The position numbers were made by a program, and so were the translations under genes. From the NCBI GenBank assembly GCA_946482385.1, contig CAMLRI010000187.1, positions 1-5,472 on the forward strand: DNA of 5,472 nucleotides, in the 5' to 3' direction. This document shows positions 1 to 5,472 of the stretch, piece by piece; within the stretch, counting starts at the first letter, position 1, and the number at the start of each line of letters is the position of its first letter. A model generated the notes under the pieces. The model was not told where the DNA came from. It was given only the letters and a program-made list of their open reading frames with translations, and did no database searches. This DNA is from an uncultured Cellvibrio sp. (lineage in GTDB: Bacteria; Pseudomonadota; Gammaproteobacteria; Pseudomonadales; Cellvibrionaceae).

Positions 1-234
1 TTGGATGTTGTTATCACCTTGTTGCTGGGCCTGGATTTGCAGATTGCTGGTTAGGGGTTCGCAATACTGGTCGGTCATCTGGGGGGCGCCGCAAATGCTC
101 ATCACATCGGCCTTGGTATCACCAACTTCGATCAGTTTTTTACCGCAGCGAAAGAATTCGGCTTGGGTACTCGCACTGGCCAAGGTTAACGCCATGATCA
201 GGGGGAGGCTTGTCAGCAGTAATGGGCGAGGCAT
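1..234 (-). CDS. DUF2845-type secreted small protein, N-terminal part (runs off left edge)
   Basis: The reading frame is open from an ATG at 234 to position 1, giving 78 residues without a stop; the 3' end lies outside the window. Residues 1 to about 26 form a signal peptide (MPRP, then a hydrophobic run LLLTSLPLIMALTLASA, with likely cleavage after ASA or STQA), so export to the periplasm or beyond is expected. The mature start reads EFFRCGKKLIEVGDTKADV, then a second Cys in SICGAP and a third in QYCEP. The RCG...VGD.K..V...CG.P pattern is what I know of the DUF2845 family, whose function is not established. An AAGGA ribosome binding site sits 7 bases before the ATG. The visible C-terminal part is rich in Q and N. 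The gene is divergent from fliS, and a weak sigma-28-like promoter upstream (285-311) could tie it to motility, but that is inference. Coding status is secure; the family name is from pattern recall. Confidence 0.8.
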   Translation of the reverse strand, partial: MPRPLLLTSLPLIMALTLASASTQAEFFRCGKKLIEVGDTKADVMSICGAPQMTDQYCEPLTSNLQIQAQQQGDNNIQ

Positions 235-284
235 AGGTGCTTCCTTGGGGAGGAGGGAAAACCATGGTTTACGCTCCTGCGGCT

Positions 285-311
285 GAATTGGCAATGAATC
301 CGGCGACTTTA
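285..311 (-). promoter_or_regulatory. Candidate sigma-28 (FliA) promoter for the DUF2845 gene
   Basis: Read on the minus strand, TAAAGTCG (311-304), 11 bases, then GCCAATTC (292-285). The sigma-28 consensus is TAAAGTTT-N11-GCCGATAA, so the -35 matches 6 of 8, the -10 matches 5 of 8 and the spacing is exact. The start of transcription would fall near 278, about 45 bases before the ATG at 234. The -10 match is weak, so this is a candidate only. Confidence 0.35.
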
Positions 312-392
312 TCCCTTTGTGGGTGAGGTTAATCCTTAAAAGGAGGATGCGAGCTTTTTTTAGATTTTTTCTATGGATAGCAAAATCAGGGG

Positions 393-419
393 TAAAGATT
401 TTGGCCAAGGCGCCGCTAG
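393..419 (+). promoter_or_regulatory. Probable sigma-28 (FliA) promoter for fliS
   Basis: TAAAGATT (393-400), an 11-base spacer, then GCCGCTAG (412-419). Against the sigma-28 consensus TAAAGTTT-N11-GCCGATAA the -35 matches 7 of 8 and the -10 matches 6 of 8, including the GCCG core, with exact spacing. Transcription would begin near 426, leaving a leader of about 60 bases before fliS at 485. Late flagellar genes such as those for flagellin and its chaperones are classically FliA-dependent, which fits the gene behind it. Confidence 0.65.
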
Positions 420-484
420 CTTTTAAGGCGCGGGCTTGCGGGCCTGGTGCGAAATCTTAACCCCTTAATAATTCCGGACGCGTT

Positions 485-883
485 ATGAATTCCTACTCTG
501 CTATCCAGCATTATTCCAGTGTAAAAGTTCATTCCGGTGTTGAGGCTGCTTCGCCTCATCGTTTGATTCAAATGTTGTTCGAAGGCGCCCTGGAGCGTAT
601 CGCCCAGGCCAAAGGTGCTATGCAGCAAAAACAATTCGCGCGCAAGGGCGAGTTATTGGGCAAGGCTGTCAACATTGTGGGAGGCTTGCAGGGCAGTTTG
701 AATGATCGCGAAGGCGGTGAATTGGCAGCCAACCTGGATTCGCTGTATGACTACATTATTCGCCGCTTAACCCAGGCGAATTATGAAAACAAACCTGAGT
801 ACCTGGATGAATGTACGCAGCTGTTGGTTGAAATCAAAATGGCTTGGGATTCCATTGGCGCCCCTCAGGCAAGGGGGGAATGA
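485..883 (+). CDS. fliS: Flagellar export chaperone FliS (first copy)
   Basis: A 132-residue protein of normal FliS length. FliS is a small cytosolic helical-bundle chaperone that binds the C-terminal disordered end of flagellin, blocks early polymerisation and delivers it to the flagellar export gate. The family signature is clear: after a Tyr-containing start (YSAIQHY), the A-ASPHRLIQMLFEGAL block at about residues 20-37 corresponds to the usual tASPekLi.mLydGa motif, followed by GKAVNIVGGLQGSL, NLDSLYDYI at about 79-87 and a closing helix ending in MAWDSIG. The ATG at 485 has only a weak GGA ribosome binding site (476-478), but no other start fits the signature better. It is first in its operon, behind a probable sigma-28 promoter, and its stop nearly abuts the FliT-like gene. 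FliD, which commonly precedes fliS, is absent here: a divergent unrelated gene lies upstream. A paralogue follows at 1324. Confidence 0.93.
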   Translation: MNSYSAIQHYSSVKVHSGVEAASPHRLIQMLFEGALERIAQAKGAMQQKQFARKGELLGKAVNIVGGLQGSLNDREGGELAANLDSLYDYIIRRLTQANYENKPEYLDECTQLLVEIKMAWDSIGAPQARGE

Positions 884-885
884 TA

Positions 886-1170
886 ATGGTGCGGCATTTA
901 CACGCAGTTCCCCAGCCGGATTATACCGGCGAGTCTGGGGTGGTAATGATGCGCGGCCTGCAATGCGAATTGAGCCAGGCCTTACAGCAAGAAGATTGGG
1001 TGAGGGTACGCCAGTTGGATCGCATTTGCGTGCTCTTGATTGATCGAGTTATCGCTGCCAACAAAGACGACAAAACAACCCTGGTGCGCGCACTCAGCGA
1101 GCTCAAGGGGGTTTATGCCGGTTTGATTGCCCAATGCCAGCAACAGGTTAATTTGCTTGCTAATCATTAG
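886..1170 (+). CDS. fliT: FliT-like flagellar chaperone
   Basis: A 94-residue protein with no signal peptide. The middle is amphipathic helix: QCELSQALQQEDWVRVRQLD followed by RICVLLIDRV, then a Lys/Asp linker and a last helix ALSELKGVYAGLIAQCQQQVNLL. The W-x-x-V-x-x-L-D-x-x-R pattern and helical-hairpin layout are those of FliT proteins, small cytosolic chaperones of the filament cap FliD; in Pseudomonas the gene in this slot between fliS and fleQ encodes a similar small protein. I chose the ATG at 886 because the purine run AAGGGGGG (871-878) is 7 bases away. An ATG at 880 would overlap the fliS stop as ATGA and add only two residues (MI), but would sit too close to the ribosome binding site. 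A stop-to-start gap of 2 bases indicates an operon with fliS and translational coupling. The family is poorly conserved, so the name rests partly on context. Confidence 0.75.
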   Translation: MVRHLHAVPQPDYTGESGVVMMRGLQCELSQALQQEDWVRVRQLDRICVLLIDRVIAANKDDKTTLVRALSELKGVYAGLIAQCQQQVNLLANH

Positions 1171-1202
1171 TAATCAGTAGTTTCTGTTAGGTATTCCCAT
1201 AG

Positions 1203-1217
1203 CTGGCAGCCTGTCAG
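1203..1217 (+). other. Small hairpin downstream of fliT
   Basis: CTGGCA, loop GCC, TGTCAG forms a 6-bp stem with one G-T wobble, 33 bases after the fliT stop. No run of T follows, so it is not a canonical intrinsic terminator. It may stabilise the 3' end of the fliS-fliT transcript, or be chance. Confidence 0.25.
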
Positions 1218-1270
1218 GATAAGTTGTTAAAAACAGGGGCTTATAACAAAACTCGCAAAACCCTATAAGG

Positions 1271-1315
1271 CCTGCTAGCCTTTATTGGTTCATTCATTGC
1301 CAATTGGTTAGCAGG
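1271..1315 (+). promoter_or_regulatory. Long dyad/hairpin over the ribosome binding site of the second fliS
   Basis: CCTGCTAGCC (1271-1280) pairs with GGTTAGCAGG (1306-1315) over 10 positions with a single G-T wobble. Inside it, ATTGG (1284-1288) pairs with CCAAT (1300-1304), giving a stacked two-part stem with a 9-11 base terminal loop. The outer stem covers the AGG of the AGGAG ribosome binding site (1313-1317) that serves the GTG at 1324. As RNA this could limit translation; as DNA it could be an operator. A TATAAG (1264-1269) just before it resembles a -10 box, but I see no good -35 at the right distance. Confidence 0.5.
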
Positions 1316-1317
1316 AG
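1313..1317 (+). promoter_or_regulatory. Ribosome binding site deciding the GTG start of the second fliS
   Basis: AGGAG lies 6 bases before GTG at 1324. This good spacing, and the lack of any in-frame ATG near the N-terminus, fix the GTG as the start. Its first three bases are in the 3' arm of the hairpin at 1271-1315. Confidence 0.75.
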
Positions 1318-1323
1318 CCCCTT

Positions 1324-1716
1324 GTGTCTAACTACAACCCGCAAGAAGCGCTTAAACAATACCGCAAGCTGGGTATCGAATCGCAAGTCACCTCTGCTTC
1401 CCCTCATCGCTTGATCCAGTTGTTATTTGAAGGTGCCCTGGGGCGTTTGGCTGCTGCCCAGGGGGCTTTATCCCGCGCCGATTACGCGGCAAAAGGCGAA
1501 AACCTGAGCAAGGCCATAGGCATTATTGGTGGCCTGCGCAGTTCCTTGGATATGGATGCCGGCGAACTCTCGGACAATCTGGATAAACTTTACGAGTATA
1601 TGAATTTTCGTTTGTTAGAAGCCTCCGCCGAAAACGATAACGACAAGATCAGTGAAGTTATCCAACTGCTTAAAACCCTCAAATCTGCCTGGGATGAAAT
1701 AGCGCCTGAGCGCTAA
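1324..1716 (+). CDS. fliS: Flagellar export chaperone FliS (second, divergent copy)
   Basis: A 130-residue FliS paralogue beginning with GTG. It shares the ASPHRLIQ-LFEGAL core (about residues 25-39) with the first copy and then runs collinear with it: KGENLSKAIGIIGGLRSSLD against KGELLGKAVNIVGGLQGSLN, GELSDNLDKLYEYM against GELAANLDSLYDYI, and LKSAWDEI against IKMAWDSI. The N-terminal segment (SNYNPQEALKQYRKLGIESQV) differs most. In FliS the N-terminal region helps occupy the flagellin groove, so the two copies may differ in partner preference; that part is inference. It is separated from fliT by 153 bases holding a strong dyad, so it may be expressed separately from the first copy. The last codons form a small GC-rich hairpin with the stop (1700-1715). 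It should act in the cytosol on flagellin or a flagellin-like client. Family assignment is firm; why two copies are kept is not known from the sequence. Confidence 0.92.
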   Translation: MSNYNPQEALKQYRKLGIESQVTSASPHRLIQLLFEGALGRLAAAQGALSRADYAAKGENLSKAIGIIGGLRSSLDMDAGELSDNLDKLYEYMNFRLLEASAENDNDKISEVIQLLKTLKSAWDEIAPER

Positions 1717-1752
1717 TCCCTGGGGCAATCTCTTACTGCTTGTTTTGGCAAC

Positions 1753-1804
1753 TTTTTGGCGGTTATTTGCCCGCTTTGTTTTCTGTGTGCCTTTTCGCCA
1801 AAAA
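1753..1804. repeat. Inverted repeat between the second fliS and fleQ
   Basis: TTTTTGGCG (1753-1761) is the exact reverse complement of CGCCAAAAA (1796-1804), with 34 bases between. The right arm runs into an A-tract of eight (1800-1807), upstream of the fleQ promoter. There is no trailing T run on either strand, so I do not call it a terminator; an A-tract here could bend promoter DNA. Confidence 0.35.
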
Positions 1805-1810
1805 AAATTC

Positions 1811-1824
1811 GTCATTAGTTTGAC
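1811..1824 (+). promoter_or_regulatory. FleQ-box-like palindrome at the fleQ promoter
   Basis: GTCATTAGTTTGAC agrees with the FleQ binding consensus known from Pseudomonas aeruginosa (GTCaNTAAAtTGAC) at 11 of the 13 defined positions, with both GTC and TTGAC ends intact. Its right end overlaps the -35 hexamer of the likely fleQ promoter, a placement expected for repression. Binding itself is inference. Confidence 0.5.
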
Positions 1825-1834
1825 TGGTTTCACA
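1819..1834 (+). promoter_or_regulatory. CRP/Vfr-like site at the fleQ promoter
   Basis: TTTGA-CTGGTT-TCACA matches the CRP-family core TGTGA-N6-TCACA at 9 of 10 positions. It lies over the -35 of the fleQ promoter. In P. aeruginosa the CRP homologue Vfr is known to repress fleQ, so both location and gene are apt. Occupancy here is inferred. Confidence 0.45.
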
Positions 1835-1848
1835 GTCTCGTCTATTAC
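1820..1848 (+). promoter_or_regulatory. Probable sigma-70 promoter for fleQ
   Basis: TTGACT (1820-1825), a 17-base spacer and TATTAC (1843-1848): 5 of 6 at -35 and 4 of 6 at -10 with ideal spacing. Transcription would start near 1855, with a leader of about 78 bases. A housekeeping promoter is expected for a top-tier flagellar regulator. Confidence 0.55.
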
Positions 1849-1932
1849 TTACTCCAATTTAGTCATCGAGTTGCCCGGTTGTTGTTTGCTCCCGTGCAAA
1901 AGAATAAGTGACACATAAAAAGGGTTTGGGGT

Positions 1933-3387
1933 ATGTGGCGCAACAATAAAGTGCTTGTCATAGATGACAATCCATCGCGCAGTCATGATTTAAAAATCCT
2001 GCTCGATTTTTTGAATGAGACCACTTTGGTTGCGGCCAGCGATACCTGGCAGGCTGCGGTTGCCGAAGAAAATGGTGGCGAGGATTATGTCGCCATTTTT
2101 ATTGGCGATTACCGCGATAGCCAGCGCAGCCTGGCGCAACTGTTAAAAGAAATCCGCTCCTGGAATGATGAGTTGGCCATCATTATGGTCGGCGATGAAA
2201 ACCAATCGGCGGCGGATGCCCTGGATGAACCCTACCGCTTTATGGTAATCGCCAATCTTTCGGTGCCACCTACTTATAACAAATTGGTGGATACCCTCCA
2301 CCGCGCCCAGTTGTATCGCGAAGCCCAATCCAATGCCAAGCGCCAGCCTCTGCAGCGCCCGGTACATTTATTCCGCAGCCTGGTTGGCACCAGCCGCGAA
2401 ATCCAGAATGTGCGCGAAATGATGGCACAGGTGGCCGATAAAGATGTGTCGGTATTGATTACCGGCGAATCCGGCACGGGTAAAGAAGTGGTGGCGCGCA
2501 ACCTTCACTACAACTCGCCGCGCCGCGACAAACCTTTTGTGCCGGTAAATTGTGGCGCTATTCCCGCTGAACTATTGGAAAGTGAACTGTTTGGCCACGA
2601 AAAAGGCGCCTTTACCGGGGCCATCAATGCCCGTGCCGGGCGTTTTGAATTGGCCGAAGGCGGCACCTTATTTCTCGATGAAATTGGCGATATGCCACTG
2701 AATATGCAGGTAAAAATCCTGCGGGTGTTACAGGAGCGCTGTTTCGAGCGGGTTGGCAGCAACCGTACCCAAAGTGTGGATGTGCGCATTATTGCCGCTA
2801 CCCACCGCAACCTGGAGCAGATGATTGGCGACAACACCTTCCGCGAGGATTTGTATTACCGCCTTAACGTGTTTCCCATTGAATTGCCATCCTTAAAAGA
2901 CCGCGCTGAAGATATTCCTCTGCTGATCAACGAACTGGTATCGCGCATGGAAAGTGAGCAGCGCGGCTCTATTCGTTTTAATTCGGCGGCGATTATGTCG
3001 CTGTGCCAGCACGAGTGGAGCGGCAATGTACGCGAGCTGGCTAACCTGGTGGAACGCATGGCAATTATGCATCCCTATGGTGTGATAGGCGTGCAGGATT
3101 TGCCGCCCAAGTACCGCCATGTGGATGTGACTGAAGAGGATTTTGTCCATGCGTCTTCTGCGGGGGGCGAGCAGGCCGCTGGCGCTGGCTATGTGAGCAT
3201 GAACGATACTCTGCTGCTACCGGAGCAGGGCATAGATTTGCGCGAATACATCACCAAATTGGAGATGAGTTTGATCCAGCAGGCGCTGAATGATTGCGGC
3301 GGGGTAGTGGCGCGGGCGGCGGATAAACTCTGTGTGCGACGCACTACCTTGGTGGAAAAAATGCGCAAGTACGATATGCAGCGTTAA
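1933..3387 (+). CDS. fleQ: Flagellar master regulator FleQ, sigma-54-dependent activator
   Basis: A 484-residue enhancer-binding protein, usual length for FleQ/FlrA. It activates flagellar genes with sigma-54 RNA polymerase and, in Pseudomonas, also switches biofilm genes in response to c-di-GMP. Domains: FleQ-type receiver (about 1-125), AAA+ (about 150-395), linker, Fis-type HTH (about 435-484). AAA+ motifs: Walker A GESGTGKE (178-185), sigma-54 loop GAFTGA (225-230), Walker B GGTLFLDE (243-250), sensor I region ATHRNL (289-294), GNVREL (364-369). The c-di-GMP contacts known for P. aeruginosa FleQ are all present: LFRS (146-149), Arg189-Asn190, and the E-x-x-x-R pair Glu334/Arg338. The receiver keeps Asp11-Asp12, but the acceptor position after strand VAIF is not Asp (I-G, with Asp two further on) and the usual Lys before Pro is missing (LSVPP), so phosphorylation control is unlikely. 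The ATG at 1933 follows AAAAAGGG and GGGG runs. It has its own promoter with FleQ-like and CRP-like sites. Confidence 0.95.
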   Translation: MWRNNKVLVIDDNPSRSHDLKILLDFLNETTLVAASDTWQAAVAEENGGEDYVAIFIGDYRDSQRSLAQLLKEIRSWNDELAIIMVGDENQSAADALDEPYRFMVIANLSVPPTYNKLVDTLHRAQLYREAQSNAKRQPLQRPVHLFRSLVGTSREIQNVREMMAQVADKDVSVLITGESGTGKEVVARNLHYNSPRRDKPFVPVNCGAIPAELLESELFGHEKGAFTGAINARAGRFELAEGGTLFLDEIGDMPLNMQVKILRVLQERCFERVGSNRTQSVDVRIIAATHRNLEQMIGDNTFREDLYYRLNVFPIELPSLKDRAEDIPLLINELVSRMESEQRGSIRFNSAAIMSLCQHEWSGNVRELANLVERMAIMHPYGVIGVQDLPPKYRHVDVTEEDFVHASSAGGEQAAGAGYVSMNDTLLLPEQGIDLREYITKLEMSLIQQALNDCGGVVARAADKLCVRRTTLVEKMRKYDMQR

Positions 3388-3410
3388 GCATCACCATAAA
3401 ACAGGTTTTA

Positions 3411-3449
3411 CAAACAACAACGCCCGGCAGTGCCGGGCGTTGTTGTTTG
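3411..3449. terminator. Bidirectional intrinsic terminator between fleQ and rhlE
   Basis: An 18-bp perfect stem (3411-3428 with 3432-3449) and a 3-base AGT loop. The core CGCCCGGC/GCCGGGCG is GC-rich, and the outer part is CAAACAACAA against TTGTTGTTTG, which supplies U-rich 3' arms on both strands. It sits 23 bases after the fleQ stop and 19 bases after the rhlE stop, so it can end both convergent transcripts. Confidence 0.9.
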
Positions 3450-3468
3450 GGGCGGAATGGTTTGCTAC

Positions 3469-4890
<1,422 letters not shown>

Positions 4891-5066
4891 AGAGGATTCC
4901 TGTGGCTCGGCCTCCCGCAGGGCGGGCAAGGTCTGGCGAGCGGGGATGTGGCCAGCCCAGGCGATTGGCGTTGGGCATGGCAAGCAAAGGAGGGTGGCAC
5001 TGACCTAAGGGTGCCGGGGCGCATCCTACGCACTTCCTTGTGGATTAGCTAGCAATAGATCGAATT
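4891..5066 (-). promoter_or_regulatory. rhlE upstream leader with a small GC hairpin
   Basis: The 176 bases before rhlE hold no supported gene. A CCCGC-AGG-GCGGG hairpin (4914-4926) lies 24 bases before the start codon, and a second inverted repeat GGCAC/GTGCC with a 10-base loop lies at 4996-5015. No convincing -35/-10 pair was found. No terminator follows the transporter stop, so readthrough into rhlE is possible. Confidence 0.3.
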
Positions 5067-5472
5067 TTAATCAGGTATTACTAGGGCTTCTTGGGATGCA
5101 TCCCTGTCTTTCAGGGTTTTGGCCAGTAAAAGTAGCAGATAAGCCAGTGCGCCCAGGAGCAGAAAACCAGTGGTGACCGGCACCAGGGTGCCGTTGTACA
5201 GCTGGCCAATAATGGTGCCAATTACCATGGAGATGATTGATGACGCAGCGCCTATTACCGCTGCCGCTATACCTGCCACGTGGCCCATGGGTTCCATGGC
5301 CATGGCATTCACATTGCCAAACACCACCCCAAAACAAAAAAACAACACGGCGGCATAGAGTAAAAAAGCTACCAGGCTGGGTGGGTTTAGCCATTGCACT
5401 GCCAGAAACACCGCGGAGCTGAGCACTATGCCTTGCACGGCGCGCTTGCACAGCAACTCCATGCCCCAGCGC
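5067..5472 (-). CDS. Bcr/CflA-type MFS drug exporter, C-terminal part (runs off right edge)
   Basis: The frame is open from the right edge to a TAA at 5067, leaving 134 residues; an internal Met at 5462 is not the start, because the frame continues upstream through R-W-G. The fragment contains the last four membrane segments of a 12-segment major facilitator: QGIVLSSAVFLAVQW, SLVAFLLYAAVLFFCFGVVF, a long AGIAAAVIGAASSIISMVIG stretch and FLLLGALAYLLLLLA, ending in a short charged cytosolic tail (KTLKDRDASQEALVIPD). The motif GNVNAMAMEPMGHVAGIAAAVIGA, with its N-A-M-A-x-x-P-x-x-x-x-A-G-x-A-x-A core, is what I recall of Bcr/CflA proton-driven multidrug exporters of the inner membrane; the substrate cannot be told. 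It lies 176 bases upstream of rhlE on the same strand. Confidence 0.82.
   Translation of the reverse strand, partial: RWGMELLCKRAVQGIVLSSAVFLAVQWLNPPSLVAFLLYAAVLFFCFGVVFGNVNAMAMEPMGHVAGIAAAVIGAASSIISMVIGTIIGQLYNGTLVPVTTGFLLLGALAYLLLLLAKTLKDRDASQEALVIPD

Noticed and set aside
5..286. Plus-strand open frame of 93 codons at the left edge
   Set aside because: It is antisense to the DUF2845 gene, which has a signal peptide, ribosome binding site and family motif.
346..462. Short open frame after a perfect AAGGAGG at 340-346
   Set aside because: The ATG directly touches the purine run, leaving no spacer, and the 38-codon peptide (with FF and RFFL-like T-rich codons) runs through the sigma-28 promoter with no recognisable feature.
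844..885. Earlier in-frame starts (844 and 880) for the FliT-like gene
   Set aside because: 844 lies deep inside fliS and has no ribosome binding site; 880 sits 1 base after the purine run, while 886 has proper 7-base spacing.
1700..1715. Hairpin TAGCGC-CTGA-GCGCTA at the end of the second fliS
   Set aside because: The 6-bp stem lies mostly inside coding sequence and is followed by ATCCCTGGGG, not a T run, so it is not supported as a terminator.

Overview
The window reads as a chromosomal motility locus from a polar-flagellated gammaproteobacterium, probably from the Pseudomonas/Cellvibrio side of that class. I base this on the fliS-fliT-fliS-fleQ order, on a FleQ-type (not FlhDC) flagellar master regulator that keeps the full set of c-di-GMP contact residues, and on an RhlE-type helicase. 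The placement is inferred from gene content and protein style, not from a search. I see no mobile element, tRNA, rRNA or CRISPR array.

Layout. At the left edge (1-234, minus strand) lies the N-terminal part of a secreted small DUF2845-type protein. A 250-bp divergent intergenic region follows, with candidate sigma-28 (FliA) promoters facing both ways. The one towards fliS is strong and the one towards the DUF2845 gene is weaker. On the plus strand come fliS (485-883), a FliT-like chaperone gene (886-1170), a 153-bp gap with a long dyad that partly covers the next ribosome binding site, a second fliS paralogue with a GTG start (1324-1716), a 216-bp regulatory gap and fleQ (1933-3387). An 18-bp-stem bidirectional terminator (3411-3449) separates fleQ from the convergent rhlE (4890-3469, minus). 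Upstream of rhlE on the same strand is the C-terminal third of a Bcr/CflA-type MFS exporter that enters from the right edge (5472-5067, minus).

How the parts fit. FliS proteins bind and protect unpolymerised flagellin, FliT-type proteins chaperone the filament cap FliD, and FleQ drives the flagellar cascade with sigma-54. The fleQ promoter region is the most informative non-coding stretch. A good sigma-70 promoter has a FleQ-box-like palindrome and a CRP/Vfr-like palindrome both overlapping its -35 element. This suggests that fleQ is controlled by its own product and by a CRP-family regulator. The rhlE and transporter genes look unrelated to motility.

I found no wholly undescribed system. 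The points worth a second look are regulatory: the fleQ promoter, the paired sigma-28-like sites, the dyad over the second fliS start, and the paired fliS genes without fliD directly upstream.
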